From NCBI GenBank assembly GCA_038496675.1, contig CM076648.1, positions 12,423,152 to 12,487,151 of the forward strand: 64,000 bases of DNA, given 5' to 3'. Position numbers and translations under genes: made by a program. This document shows, one piece after another, positions 10,136-25,078 of the stretch. Positions within the stretch are counted from its first letter, which is position 1, and the number at the start of each line of letters is the position of its first letter. This DNA comes from Rachycentron canadum (taxonomy: Eukaryota > Chordata > Actinopteri > Carangiformes > Rachycentridae). Under the pieces are notes generated by a model. It was not told the DNA's origin. It saw only the letters and a program-made list of their open reading frames with translations, and did no database searches.

Positions 10136-13100
10136 GTGAGCTTTGACCAAGAAGGTTTCTGCTTTGGAAGTCTCGTGTGTAATTTAGACAGTATTACTGG
10201 CTGTCTACGTTAAAAGGTTGAAGCCGCCTTTGAAGGTCTGCTCACACCTAATGCTACACTCCACGGTGATTCATCCATGCACAGCGTAGTCTACGCCTAA
10301 AATTATCGATTGTAGTTATATTGCCATAGGCCTTTAGTGTCTCATCAGACAAGGAAGGTCATTAATTTTTAGATGCCCTTAATGATCCAATTTCTTTCCT
10401 GTATCCTTTTATTATAGGACACCTTTGGCATTTGCAGGCTCCTCCGATTTCTCTTTGTGGAAATGGCTTTTTCAACCCTGATATTTGCTCATTTTCTTTA
10501 TATCCCATTCATTCCATTACACCATACTTGTTTTTGAGTTATATATCCGGTTGAATTCCTCACAGATTGAAATTTAAAACTGTGTGAGGTACACTACACT
10601 CCTGCATCTAAGTACACCATGATACTGGTTTCAAGTTGTTAAAGACCTCAACATACTGAAAGGCTCATAGGTATGTGCAGCATACATTTAGTGGAGGATT
10701 TGTTTATCCTTTTGTGCCCACTGTGTACCACTCTGTGCCAGCACTAGCCACAGGGGAGGGCAGTTGCTGACAGGCGTTGTGTCTGGTTGTTTATTGTTCA
10801 CAGGGAGCTGGGGACAGGCTCACATGATCTGCTTTGCATCATACAATGTTATGTCCTTACTGTCTTCATCCAGTTATGCAGAATGTTTTTCAATAGCCTC
10901 CATCCATTTGTTCTATGATATAGCTTAGGGCTGTCTGACGTTTACAGTGCAAGTCTTGTTTTGTTGGTTTCTTTCATAACAGCCGTATTGCGGCCCACAG
11001 TGGAATATACAGTACGTGTTAAAATGCATTAGGTTACTAACTGTGGTGTAAACCTTATAGGTTGAGATTTTAAGACTTTCTTTTGACTTCCATTCAATAT
11101 TTGGCTGTACTTCAAATGATTCAACATGATTGGCAGCCTTGTAAATTAATAATCATTGGATCAATATAACAGAACAAAGAGTTTATATTTGTATTCCGCT
11201 GACGGTAAACCAGAAGTTAATATTTGGATAGTAGTTGCACATTGATAAAAACATGACCAATCATAACCTATGTAGCCAAAGAAATTAAGCAAGCATTTAA
11301 AGGGGCTTGTTCAGTGAGAAGTGTAGCACAGACAGAAAGAGAAGGAGAACAATGGCTGTGTCGCAGCTGAGGAAGAGAGTGATGACTACTATGGAGGATG
11401 AGAGCAGATAGAGAAGAATAATGTATGGCTATTAGAGAAAGTGAGTGGCATGATAGAAACCTGTAAAGCCTTTGAGGATGCACATCACTAGTTGACTTGC
11501 TGCTATGTTGAAAGTAGAGATGCTAACTTTTCAACATTATTTCGCCCTTCTCCTCCCACCATTCCCTCCTGTAAGTCTGTCCTCGCTTTCATGAGTCTGT
11601 CTTCTTGTGCATATCTCTTTCTTTCCCCTGCTCTGCCCTCACCATATCTGAAGCCTGGGGCATTTTTTGAGTAGCACCTGCACTGAAGGACAAATACCCC
11701 CCCTAAAGCCTGCTGGGATCTTATTCATGCTGCAGCCCAGCTGGAGGATACTAATTTTGACTCCAGGGGAGGAAACACAACAGGGCAAAAGCACTGCTGC
11801 ACAAATTATTAAGGATGATAGATAGGAACTATTTTTAATTTTTTGGCAACTGATGTACACACACAGCTTTGGCCAAACAACAATATCCTTTTGGCATCAA
11901 TTAATCTGTCTGGTTTGGATGACAGTACCACAAAGAAATCAGTTATCTATTACATGTTATGTGCATTATCTTCATCAAAGCAGGATATATAGGGCAACAG
12001 GATGGGTGTTGACTTTCACGTTGCAAAAGTGTTATAAAAGTTAAAAAAAAGATAAGTAGTGCTTCACTGTTGTTATGCACAATGGTACTGCTGTAGAATA
12101 GATTTGGGCGCAGATAAAGTGAGAAATATTTCAGTCTATCCCAGAATTTAGTATGTGGAAGATGTACTATAAAACACACTGTTGTTGTTTGTTAACTAGC
12201 AAACAGATTTGGTGAGGGATTACAAGTGAGCGAGCCAGGTGGAAACTTGTAGGTTAATCCACTGGGAATTGAATTTGAATATTATTTCAAAACACAGGAA
12301 GTGACCACTCTGACAGAGAAAGGTTGTATGTCCACCCAAAAGCAAAATTGAAATTGTGTTTTTGGACTACTATAACACTGCAGCTGATTAATATTGTTTT
12401 TTCTAAATCTTATTGCTTAAAATGATTGTTGTGTCTATGATTCAGTTTGCTCTTTACTTGAAAAAACAGACACTAAAAGTTGACTTTTTACAATGTCAGA
12501 AATCTGGAACCAGCATGTTTGTCATTTTTCCTTGATACATAGCTAAAACAATTATTCAATAATCAATTTTTTTCTTTATTAAATGTCTGTTATCCAATGA
12601 GTCCACTGATTGTGTCAGCACCATTTTGGACTTCAGAGTCTAAACGCAGTCTAATAGTATTATCTTATGTATATTAAATTGTTTTCCCAGTTATGTTGTG
12701 TTAACAAATGTAATCACTGCCTGGATTATGGTCAGAGGTAGCGCTTTTTTGAATGAATGAAACACCAGATTTATGGACTACATAAATATAACATAACTAC
12801 ACGGTTGTACAAACAATGTGTGAATTCCCATCTATGGTTATTTAGATAACAAAAGCACTTTGGTTAATATAAGATTCTGGTTTTGGTTAAGTGTCAAAAA
12901 ACATGAACTTTTTCACTATTAAACTTGCAAACTAATCCAAGTGCTGTGAGTGTCTAAATATAACTGTTTTTATCACCAATACAAGTCAATATTGCACATA
13001 CAGATCTGCAGAAACAAATACACTGTCAGTGATCATTTTACAGTATCAGCATTATTGCAACTTAGCATATGCTGACAGTATTTCATCATTATGCTAATTA

Positions 13101-15208
13101 AAACATAATGGGGTCAGCATCGCGTCAATTTCAAAATGTGTATGCTATTGCAAATTAGTTGCAAATAAACATAATCAAGGAGACTGTGTATGTATGGCAG
13201 AAATCTTCAGTTTATTGACCGGCCAGACATCACGTTTGTTTTTGTGTGAATGCAGGGTGCATTGCCTTGAGTCAGAAAATGTCCCTCTTTTCCAGTATGA
13301 TACCTATGGTGTCAGATTGTCCTATGAGCTGTTCCATTATTCACAGACTGTTGAGAATTAATCTCCAGATGAGATCATCACTACAGTGAGCTATGCAATA
13401 TTATTGAAAATAAGTAGCTCATGAATCACATATTATGAATTTTCATACATTATTTTAATTGATTCTGACTCACTTTTTACACAAAGTATTTAAATTCCCA
13501 TGAATAATTTTTTCTCCAATAAATTCACCTGATTATCATTTCTTCATTTAGATCTATATCCAGATAAAAAAAAGTCCAAACATTTTTTTCTATTAAATAT
13601 CAGATTTAGAGGATCGTGTAGCTTTGGCAGAGGTATGTGATCTTTGAGTTCTGTAGTTCTACTTTGCAGTCAGCTGTATCAAGTAGTATCGAGCCTAGGC
13701 AAACACTGTTACGGCCTCCCAGAGTGGTCAGCAGTGAGTAAGAATTTACAGATGACAAAGTGTTTAACTCCACATGCAGTGATTGGAAACATGTGCTACT
13801 CTTTATCCGTACTTATGTAGTAGTTGTGTTTCATAAGGTAATTTGAAATAGCACGGTAACCTAATATATCTACAGAGTTTGTTCATCAGTTTGATTGTCA
13901 CTTCACTGCTTTGCTGGCTGGATACAGGATACAGTTTTCCATATTATAACCATGCAAATATAACAGTTATTGTCAGTTTTATGTAAGTAAAGCATGAATA
14001 TCCTGAAAGAGTGGGGTCAGCGCTTGTTGTCCAGCTCTTGACATTGTTCTAGTATCATACACATGAATATGACAGCCATATTAGTGTTACTCAAGTTGTT
14101 TTGACAGTACTGTCTCATTCAATTTGAGTTTTTCTTTCGAAGTGTGAACTGTGTCTCTGCCTCAGTTATGTTTTTTTTTTTTTTTTGACAAACTCTCTAG
14201 ACTCGTTTGATCTGGAGACATAGCTTTTGCTTATAGATTTTATTCACTGGATAATATTGATCTGAAGTGGCTTGATTTTATTTTATTTTTTTAAGTAGTG
14301 TTGACTTTTGGGTCAGGCATAAGATTTGTGATTATCTGTAACAGGTAGAGAAAGCATACAGAAATCCAGCACACATTCTGTGGATTGGTCAGGCATGGTT
14401 AAGGGGGAAATATGTCAACATTTCTTGTTGCATTGTATATGACAGTTCTTAAAATGTGAGCCAGTCTTTGAACTGTTGTTTTGTGATTGTATTTATCAGT
14501 GAGTACAAGAAGCAAGGGAGCTCTGTGATGTCTCAGTTGGTGTATAGATACCACACAAAGTCAGTTTTAACATTGTTTTATTCAAACATGAAGGAAAGCA
14601 GAAAGCTAACTTCTACGGCATACTTCTATCTTGTCTCTCTGACCTACTGTTGAACCTCTTTATGGTTTCAGAAGTCAGTCTCCACAATGCACAAAACACT
14701 GGTCTTTACTTTCACTGCATTCTTTAACACATCAGTGACCCGTGTCTTCAAGTAATGAATATCAAAGCCATGACTAGTTGAGGCATGGAGAGGTTTGTGT
14801 GAGATGTTGCAGGCCAGCAGGTTGTATTATTTACAATTTCCTGAGTGTTCAATAGGACACTGAGTCAAGTGTGAAGGCATGAGGCCACATTGTCTCTCTT
14901 CTGAGTTCCTCAAAATACACATCCAGTGTGCTAAATCTCCTTATATTGCTTCCACTTCAGCTTTAAATACCACATCATCTCAACACATGCAGTTACACAA
15001 TTCAAACTTCACTGGTCCTCATATTTGCTTGTGTGCAGAATGGGATGCAAAAATATCTGACATTTTGTTTCTCTGCTCCTCAGAAATCTTGTCCTTGCTT
15101 CTTTGCCAATTTACTTTTGCACACTGAATGTATTGAAGTTACAAAAAATATAAATTAATTCCTATCTGTAGCCTTATACCATAATTATTTCAGTTTTACA
15201 ATTTACAG
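10136..15208 (+). other. Long AT-rich intronic or intergenic stretch
   Basis: No coding exon was recognised. The stretch holds a T-run at 14171-14186. Open frames such as 11268-11483 (-) and 14879-15127 (+) lack any family feature. It is probably the first part of a large 5' intron of apba2. Confidence 0.4.
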
Positions 15209-15542
15209 CCAATCCTACTCAGCACATAATCATTTGTAATATTAAAGTTCCTCTCTAGATATATTTTAGATTATGTAAAATGGTCAGAGAGACTCAGAGT
15301 TTTTGAAGAGATTATTGTGCACCAAAATCAGTGGATAAAAGACACATCGGAACAGTAAGCATAGTGAATTGGTTATGTTATTTGTTAGCTTGTAAGCGGA
15401 AACATCTACATGTTTGACCCTCAGTCGATCCGGACTCAGTTAGGACATTAGAATGGTTAGTGTAGTTAGCCTCTTGTATTTGTTTATGCTGTTTGTTAGC
15501 TTGCAACTGGCACTGGTTGACACATTGTTAGCGGTTGTGCTC
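15209..15542 (+). repeat. Unclassified dispersed repeat, copy 1
   Basis: It shares several blocks with 18500-18751: 'ctcagcacataa', 'agatatattttag' versus 'agatatattttaa', 'tcagagagactcag', 'attgtgcaccaaaat', 'attggttatg' and 'tttgttagcttg'. Its last block (15490-15541) matches 18700-18751. Spacing and order differ between the copies. No open reading frame, tRNA head or clear terminal repeat is seen. Confidence 0.65.
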
Positions 15543-18499
15543 ATAACAGCTAACTTGATTTGCATCAGAGGGAATCATTAAGACTTTAAGCTCTTAAAAA
15601 ACAATAAAACTTGGACATTCTGTAGGTTTGAAAACATGACTCCAATTTATGTGTTTCTTTGCATAAAGCTCATTCTGAAGTAAACAGCAGCATATCCTCT
15701 CTCAGAATCAACAGATGGATCTCCACTGGCAATTAATGGAGCATATTTATTGTTTGCTCCATCTGGAACTGTTATCACATTTTGATCTCAAACAAAATCA
15801 CTTTTTTGGGCCTGACCTGTGGTCTGAACCAGGTGAACCATAGTCTACCTTAGTGTAATGGTCTGCCCTAGCATGATGAGGAAATACAGCTTGATAATGT
15901 TTGTCTTGATAATGCATCATCATGTTTCCCTATAGTATAGGTTGCTCTGCTGATGCCCATGTCTGTTTTAAGTATATTTCTGGATGTCTTTTGTGGACCA
16001 CACCCCACTCCACATGTTCATGTCTTACCTGTTCTGCTAAGACACGCTCGTCTTTAAGCTGTCTCTCTACCACAGAACAACAGATTGTTTTTTTTGGCAT
16101 GCCAGTCTGGAAATAAGGAATAGTACTTCATGGTATGATATCAAAAGTGTCTTCTTCCTTACTATTACCTTGTTAAATCTATAATTAATGAGTAGGTGAA
16201 TTACATGATTCAAACTGCTGATCATTTTTGGTTGTTTCGCATGAAATCATGGAGGTGGTGCATACATATCATTTCACCTCTCTTTATGGCATTAGCATGT
16301 AAATGAGCCCAAATGAGTTTCACACTCTTTGACTAAATCAGGCAACATTGGGCGGAAAGCAAGATGGCTAAAAAAAAAAAAAAGGAACAGAGAAAAGGAA
16401 AGAACAAAAGAAACCCCTTCTTCCACAGTGCTTGGTAAAAAAAAAAAAAAAAAAAGAAACCCATTCATAGCTGCATTGATCATAGGTGGCACTGAAGAAT
16501 CACTTCTCTTCATCCAAAGAGAAGGAGAATGCGCAGCATTAAAACAACCTTACTTGATAACTGTATTTGTCTGAATGACATCAGTCTGCTTTCCCTATAC
16601 TCAGTATAATTCTTACTAATCTGATCTGATAAATATGGCCAGATGAATATTCTTGCAATACAATTTTTGTATTAACTCTCTCTACTTCTCTACTCTTTAG
16701 TATATTTTAATTTAGTTCAATGTTAGAGTGAATCTTAGAATCTTAAAGTGCATCAAATAAGAATCAGATAGCAAATTTGCTTATCAAATCCTATGCATTT
16801 CAATCCTGTACCGCCATTATTTATGTTCCACTTTGAACATGTATAGGTAACTAAAGTTATAAAGAACTTTATAACAAAGTTCAAAGATTCAGTTGAAATG
16901 TACAATCACATTTTGTTGGCCCAGAAAAAGGAAAGACCAATTTTTAAAATGCTTAATAACAATGTATTATTACTGTTCACAACTTCAGAAGCAAGAAGAG
17001 AAAGAGATTTGGAAATAGATTATTTAGCTTCAGATCTTAGTGTATCTTGAAAATGTTGTCAGTATGGACATGGATCAAAAATGGAACCCAACCCTGATTT
17101 TGAGTTGTTGACTTCTGCAGTACACTACATGTTCTTGCAGGGTACAAGAACATGAAAAATATAAATCATAAAAATAGATGCAAGCAGGAGTCCAGGGCAC
17201 CAAGCCAGTGTATCAACCAAAATGGATTACTCATAGACACAGTGAGCACATGCCAGTGCTGAAAGTACATGCTGCAGAGGCTGTGCCAGGTTTTACTAAC
17301 ATGTTTATGAAGATGCATGTGACATGTGTAAATACACATGCCTACCACTTACTGACAAATATTATAGGGGGAGGTAGTCTTCCTGCCCTCCTCAAAATTA
17401 TCTGAGTATCAAAACCTGACTATTCAGGCCATAATCATTTTTTATTAAACTTTTACATTTTGTTGAAATCTTACAGATTTTCTAATGCAAAGATACAATG
17501 GTGCATTTGTTTGGTTTCATTATTAGAATTTTTTATTTCATGAGCATGGCTATTGGAAACTACTAGTATGAGTGCTTGTACATGTTTGTAGATACTCCCT
17601 AGGCAGAACATGGTAGATGTCAACGATTGCCACTTTGGACTGATGCGTCTTCCCTAAGGAATTAGCCTTTTCATGCCATGGGCAAAAAAGAAAGCTGCAA
17701 GTATTCAATATGCAGAGGCTTTAATTAGAAAACCTAGATTTTCAGAAAAACTAGTCTTGGCAAATAGTTAGCTTTTAGGTTATGTGTGTTTGGTTTACTG
17801 CTAGTGTGTATGCATGACCTTAATGTATCCATTTTGTCTACCCTCCTGCTGCGGTGTGAGTCATAAGATGATTCTACTCCCTTGGTATGCTGTCACTTAT
17901 CTCATTACTTAGGCCTAAGATGCATTCACCATACCAGCTCATTAGCTACCGCATTTGTTTGAGGAGCAGCAATGCATTAGCATTTAGATATAGAGAGAGC
18001 CTCACCTGCTGCTGCCATTGTTGAGCTGTGCAGACACGTCTGGTAAATTTCTTTTCTCAACAGTGAAAGTTTGCTACTATTTGTATTATGAAAAAATAAT
18101 GTTGTCTATATGCAGATGTAAATGTATATTCATATAAAATGCAACATGCTGTTCTTATTCAGGCGTGACGATTGTGAATCAGACTGAATTTTGAATTGCT
18201 TTTGAGTACCAGTCTCTTGGCGATCATTTCTATAGCCAGACATGTTTGTTGAGTGACAGTGTATATGATTGCCCATCATTTGTGTGATACAGCTGATTGA
18301 GAGAACACGAGAGATGGAGAGATAGTTGTTTCATCTGTAGTATGAGGCTTGTAGAGGAGACAAGGGAGGACCATGCACATAAAAAATAAATTAAACTTGC
18401 AAGAAAAAAAGGGGAGATTTAAGAGAGAGAGACTTTCATTCTATGAGCAATTGCAACTAGCTGGGGGGATAGGGGGCATTCCTAAATTACATTTTATCA
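15543..18499 (+). other. Intronic or intergenic, no gene recognised
   Basis: AT-rich sequence with two A-runs (16372-16384 and 16438-16455) that inflate Lys-rich open frames. No supported exon or RNA gene. Confidence 0.4.
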
Positions 18500-18860
18500 C
18501 CATTCCTGCTCAGCACATAAACATTTGTGTTATTAAAGTTCCCCTCCAGATATATTTTAAACTATGTAAAATAGGATTGTCAGAGAGACTCAGCCACATA
18601 TTTGACCCAGACTCAGGCATTTCTGAAGAGTTTATTGTGCACCAAAATGAGTGGCTAAAGGACATATCAGAACAGTAACCACGGTTAATTGGTTATGATG
18701 TTTGTTAGCTTGTAACTGGCAGCGACTGACACAGTGTTAGTGGCTGTGCTAACGCAAACTCTCACTCTCTATACTGACAAGGTTTTGGTGAAAGAGTAAC
18801 ACGTATCAAGATGGAAAGTGTTCTACCAACATCGACATGTTTGAGCCTCAGACCCACACT
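18500..18860 (+). repeat. Unclassified dispersed repeat, copy 2
   Basis: Second copy of the element at 15209-15542. It adds a block at ~18836-18861 ('catgtttgagcctcagaccc') that matches the inner 'catgtttgaccctcagtcga' of copy 1 but in a different position, so the copies are internally rearranged relative to each other. Confidence 0.65.
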
Positions 18861-21800
18861 CAGATGATCTGTTGTGTCTTCACAGTCCACTGACCCACCT
18901 ATGCAGCAGGACTTCTCCAGGTGCTCCCGATGGCCAGTCCAACTATGACAGTAGGGTCCGTTGACAATGTGTTTGACAGAGAGAAGAAAGGAAGGGGAGA
19001 AAGAGCAAGAGTGGGGCAATATGGGGCTAGGCAAACCATTGCGCTGCACACAGCTCCACAATGAAATAAGATTTTACCCATATGAAACAGGAAAGAATGA
19101 TAGGAGCAGATATATTGCCATGTAAGTTAAGTAAGTGACTTGATTTATGGGTCTCGGTGAGATCAACAGGACTAGCAACTAGCAATGTTTCTCGATTGAG
19201 GGATAGTACAGAAAATATTGGTTATGCTTTATGGTGCTCAATGTTCCTTTGATGAACAACAGATATAGATTGATCAACTTTCATGCAAGCTTAATTTATT
19301 TAAGATAGTTTCAAGCATTGCAAGCACCTGGAAACAACACTGAATGACTTCAGCTGAATATGACATGATAGATCTTAAGTTGCATTGATGTATTTTTAAA
19401 TTGTTGAATACCTTGGACAGAGACACATTCCAGAGCCCTAACATAATATGTTATAGGTTAATGAATAACCCATTAACATTAACCCACCAACTGAAAGAAG
19501 GCTGGTGAGGTTGTCTGTGGAGACACATATGCAGACATTCATCTATGCTGTTGTGTGATCTGGTGAAGGTTGAGAAAAAAAATTGGACACCTCAGAACCT
19601 CAGTAACACTTCAAAGAGCAGGCTCAGCAGGTTTTTTTTGTTCTGCCCAAACCTTCCTCTCTGTTCTGGGATCTTGTTATGTGGGCCATCTTTCTGTTGC
19701 TATTATTCACTCTCTAGATGTGGAAGTATTGGAGCTGGAAAATTTCTATAACACCTTAACATTGTCAAAAAGCAGCTACTGAGGATGTGGCTTCTATTTC
19801 TGGGCCCATTCTGTTATTGTTGGTGTGTGGATACAAGGTCAAACATGGATGATGTAACAATACATCATCTTATTTCTATGGCATGTTCAGTCCTGATATA
19901 GTTTTAGGAAGTGTTGAAAACATATATAAAAAAAGTATCTGAGGGTGAAATCTGAATCACTAAAATACTAAGATTGGACTGTATTAATCCCATTTATTAT
20001 TTTATTATTCTTGTTGGTTGCTTAAATTTTTTAAGTTCTCCCATGATTGTAATGTTTTGGAATTACATTTGAATGGATCAGTACAGTAGTCAACAGGTCT
20101 GTGTCTAGGTGGCTATGGTGAGTATCTTAATAATTGTCTTCACATTCATATTTGTTCAATATTTAATAATTTCTCTGGAGACTCAGATGTGTTGGTATTG
20201 AGATTATGCATGCCAAGGTTTTCCCCATCATTGTAAGACTTAGGAACAGCGCCTAAGCTGAATGACTGACTGAAAAAAAAAAACAATTTTGTGAGTTCTC
20301 TACCACCCTAGTGAGAATGGATACGGTTTTGGCCCAAATATGAGAATTTTATTCTAGAAATTAAATTTTAAAAGGTGAGAGGAATTAGGGAAGAGCTGTC
20401 TGAAGTGGTAGAAAACAATGCCCATGTTAGCTTTTGCTACTGTCATGACTTTTCTTAAACTTTAGCTAACTAGCTAGGGTCGGCACATCTCCTCACATTC
20501 CCATAGCCGTTCACTGTAGCTTCCAATCTGCCTTGAAAATGTAACACTGCTCAGAGGATGTATTATAAACTCTTGTATTATAAAGACAATGATAAAGGGA
20601 CAATAATTAATCTAATATTACTAGACTAGCAAGTGTTTGAGGTCTGTCTATAGTAATTCTAAAGCCTTTAAGTAGCCCTAATACCAGCACGTGGCCACGA
20701 CTAAAAATGAGTTGATAGCATATCCTGTCATCATTACTGCAGAAATAAAATCGGGGAGAAACAACAAATTATTACAGATGTCACGAATGATGATCTTAAA
20801 AAGACAATCTGAAAATGGTAACTGTCAGAGAAAATGATTCTGAGAGAGGAATAACAGTGAGAGAGGAATCAACACGCTGCAGTAACCCCATCAGCTGGTT
20901 AGTGACCACACCCTCTGAGAAAGGGACCTGCTTCTGACTGAAAAGAAATTTTGTTTGTTTCATTGTTAAATGGCTTTGGGTGGGTGAGAAAACTGCTGTT
21001 CAAATACATGTGCTACATGCCTTGCTTTACCATTGTGAACCTGTGCTTCCTAGGGAAAACCTTGCATGGTAATGCAGCATGCAGGGTTCAATGACAGCAA
21101 ACATATCCAGAGTTGTGTATTGGAGCACCGTTATAATTCACAGATGGCTTTCAGTTTTCTGAGGAATGGTGTTGTCTCATTTTAAATACAGAACTGTAAA
21201 CAGCAGGTACAGACCCATCAAGAAGGTACAGCTACACAAGGTCAAAACAATACTGAATGATGCTCACATCAGTAGTAGTGCTATCTAATGTTGGTCTGTG
21301 TATTTAAAGAGCTTTCTGTTTTGTTTTGGTTGTGCCTTTTGGGTCAGCTGGAAATAGCAGTGCAAATGTAATGTCCTCTTTATTGTCATTAATACCACAA
21401 GGCCACCTAAATACGCTACAAAAAAGGCACATTTTGAATTGGTGTGCAAAATCTATATCAATATGTGATTGTTTGCTAATTTATCACAATTTTCTGAGCA
21501 AATTCTAATATCTTTGATTCAGAGGTATTTTTAATAATTCAACAGGTTTTTGGATAGCCATGTATCTGGACAATGTTTCTGTGACATAATGAACATCTCT
21601 GGACACATAAACCGACAGCATTGAACACGTAGTACACTGCGTTAAACTAATTGCCGAAGCACGACATGGAAGAGTTTATTTCTAATTTCAGTTCAAGATC
21701 AGTTTCAAAGGTCAGAAGAGGGGTTCCACACCTAAGCATTAGACTCAAAAACAGTCTGGTGGTTTGGTCATACATGCTGAAATCGGAGCTGTCTGTGCTG

Positions 21801-24800
21801 ACCTCTCCGCCTTGGGTGTGTTGAGGCCTGCTGAGGAATACTAATGAGAGAATTAATAGAGGTCGGTTTGTACTGAATAGATAATGAAGTTGAAAATAAT
21901 TAAAATAATTAAGTGTGGGTTCTTGTGTCAGGTTTGCGGTACTTCTTCATCATTAACCTGATATGATGTTGTGCTCAATATGGCTCACCATTTTCTTGAA
22001 GAGGTTCAATGGAATAGCATGTATTTTGAATTGAGATGTGTTTCCTCCTAATAGTGACTGCCAAACAGAGCTAAGGCATCCTGGAGTGCTGGCATCTCCT
22101 CTCTTTTTGTCCTCTGTTCCATCTTTAGGTGCTTTAGGTTTGTAATAGAGAAAAGAGAGCTGAGTTTTTACCTTGTGATAGGACGTCAAGTCAGCATGGC
22201 AGTGAGCAACCTTGTAAAATGTTGACGTAGAGTTAAATGCCAGGGAACAGCTTATGCAAGGTTTTAGAGTGACCAGGGTACTATTAGCCTTTTCCTGTCA
22301 TGAGAGACAAGGAAGGGATGTTTCAGATCAATGGGAATAGATTTCCTGCTGAAGATGGGCTCTGACGAACTGAGCTGTTCATATGCATGCAAATATGTTG
22401 TATAACTATCCGCTTATATTTTTCTTGTTTGTTTTGCTGCACACATTTGTATATTGTGCTAAAATTCTCATAATTATGCCGTTCATAACAAAAACATTTT
22501 TGAGAATGCATTATCCCATTACATCACGCCCCATGCTATCTGTTTTCTGTACAATTACAACAGTTTATAGACTAAATGAATAATTAATTAGTTCCTAAAT
22601 AATAGAGATATCAGTTCATTATGATTGTTAGTTGAAGTCACAATTATCTTGTTTTGTAATTTTCCTGTCAGTACACATTAGAGCAGCAGCATTTGTCAAT
22701 TACTCAGTTGACCCAAAATAAACCTGCAACTATTTGATAATCAGTTAATCATTTAACCAATTGAAGGTGCTTAAATGTGATAATTTGCTAATTTTCTTTA
22801 CAAAACATTATCTTGTGTTGGGACTTTGAATTCTGGGGTTTGGTTCTAGCATTATTTCAGCTTTCTGATATTTTTTAACGCTTAATCAATCAAAAATATA
22901 ATCAGCAAATTAACTGATTGCAACCATGCAGTCCATGAAAAATCACATTTAGCTTTTCTTTTTGCTGTATTGAATTTAATACATCCATCAAGCAATTAAG
23001 AAGGACCATGACCCTCACAGAGGGAGCATTTATCTCAGGATTTCTGCTGCATGTTTAGTGTTAATAATATATCACAGGGAAATATGGCACTGCCTGGAGA
23101 AATCAAAATCTAGAAACATGCATTTAACTGCTGCTATTCTGTTTGATGGTATGTGACAGTGGACACAAAGACAACAATACCAACAGTGAGTTATGTGTCT
23201 GGATTTAGTCTATTACAGAAACTGTAACAAATGTGGTTTTTCCGTATTTGCCTTCTTAACCTAAGATAATATGCTGCAGGGAATAAGGCTATACTGTTGT
23301 TTCAGAGTCCTAGATTCCCAGATTCCTAGCAGTGGACTCAAGTATCCTTTGGGTTGGTTGTAAGTGAGATCTGCTGAGTGTTTTGTCTCAAACATTGTAT
23401 AGCTGCAGTGTGCTGCAGTGTGAGTTGGACCTGTGGGACCACTACAAGCCTCAGGGCTGTATGCAAGTAGAGGGAAGGGAGTCATGGTGAACTACAGCAG
23501 TGGTTAGATGGGAGAGGCACCATCATTGTAACTACATCTAATACTCTCTCTCTCTGTATTATGTATTTCTCACCTTATGGGGACCGGAAGCTTTCACACC
23601 ATCAATGTGGGGCACCTCCACCATCTGAATATAAAAACTGCATCCCAGCAAGATGAACTACTTGTTAATCTAAGGACTAAGGCTTAGTTTGGGGGTTATG
23701 GTAAATTAAATTATAAATCAAGTATGTCATGTTTTAAGCCTTTAGGGAACTAGTAAAAGTCAAAACCATGTCCTCAGAAGAACAATACAAATTTTACCTT
23801 AAAATAAGAAAAAACATTCGTTGTATTTTGGATGTTTTCTATAGTTGCTTTGTCCTTTGCACTATGCTCAGGCATTACTCATCTTTCTAGCCTTGCATTC
23901 CCTTGGAAGAATGAGTCAGCAAGTGTTGATCTCTTGCAGTTCAAATGCCTGTTTTGCTTTTCCCTTTATTCCATTTCTCCAAGATTTGGCCAGATAAACC
24001 AATGAATCTCTGCTAAGGACTTAACAGCATGTAAGTTGTTTTAAAGTGTAGTTTAAAGCCACCTATTTCTGAAGTAAACCTTTGACTATCTGTCTCTTTG
24101 AACTATAATTATTGCATAACTACATCGGTTATTTATCAAACAGGTGCCATTGTTGCTGTCTTCAACACATCTTACACCTGCCTGTTTTTTTTACCCCCTT
24201 CTGTGAGGTATCACTGCTCTCAACGTAATCCTCCTCTGGCTGTTCTAAAAGAGCTATCATACTGACACCAACAGTGTTTTCTGGTTGATCTGATCCAAGT
24301 GCTGAGTGGGGACAGCAGCCTTGAGGTTGTCACGAGGGGACTCGGGTCATGAGAATGAAATGTGGCTGTTAGTCTTGGCTTAGTGGCAGATGGTGAAGCT
24401 CTCACGTCAGAGTTTGGAAAAATACAGAAGAGCTAATGTTGCTGCTTCATGAGGTTTGCTTTAACTCCCACCTGTAAATCTTGTTAGAGGTTAGTCGTTG
24501 TCATTTGGCCACACCTCTGTCTCAAACAATGGAGGTCTAGAAATATTGCTTTTTAAAGCTCATTATGGTAACTCAAGATGCTGACTAGAGCAAATCAAAT
24601 GTCAAATATCATTCACTGTTTTTTGCACAAGCACCATTTCTTTGTTTTTGTCATCTGTAAATGATCAGTTTTATATTTATATTTTATTTCTAAACCGTAG
24701 ACTCAACATTCCTTTAACAATCCTTTATTACTTTTCTATGAAAATACTTACTAATACTATATCGGTGTTCTCAATAGTGTCATTAACGATCTGTGACAAG

Positions 24801-25078
24801 ATTTGAAGGGTCTATTTTAAACCCTAGCACAATGCAATTGCAAAAAAATTAACTCCTCATTTCGGTTCAATAACTATTTTTTTTTTTTTTTTTTTTTTTC
24901 TCCAGACACCCTTTTACCACAATGACCTAACAAACTCATTTGTCGTCATCACCCCTGGTACCTTCTGCAGATCCAGGAGAAAGAGATCAAAGCTCAGTCT
25001 TCATGCTGACTGTGTGCCTTTCATGTGGGTTGTTAGTTTGACGCTCGGCTTGACATTCTCTCTCCTTTTGTGCTTTAG
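18861..25078 (+). other. Intronic or intergenic, no gene recognised
   Basis: AT-rich sequence with a 23-base T-run at 24877-24899. I found no recognisable protein segment in any frame. Probably part of the 5' intron of apba2. Confidence 0.4.

Noticed and set aside
18762..19061. 99-codon minus-strand frame with several Cys/His
   Set aside because: It overlaps the dispersed repeat copy 2 and its flank, has no zinc-finger spacing or transposase motif, and is not preserved in copy 1.
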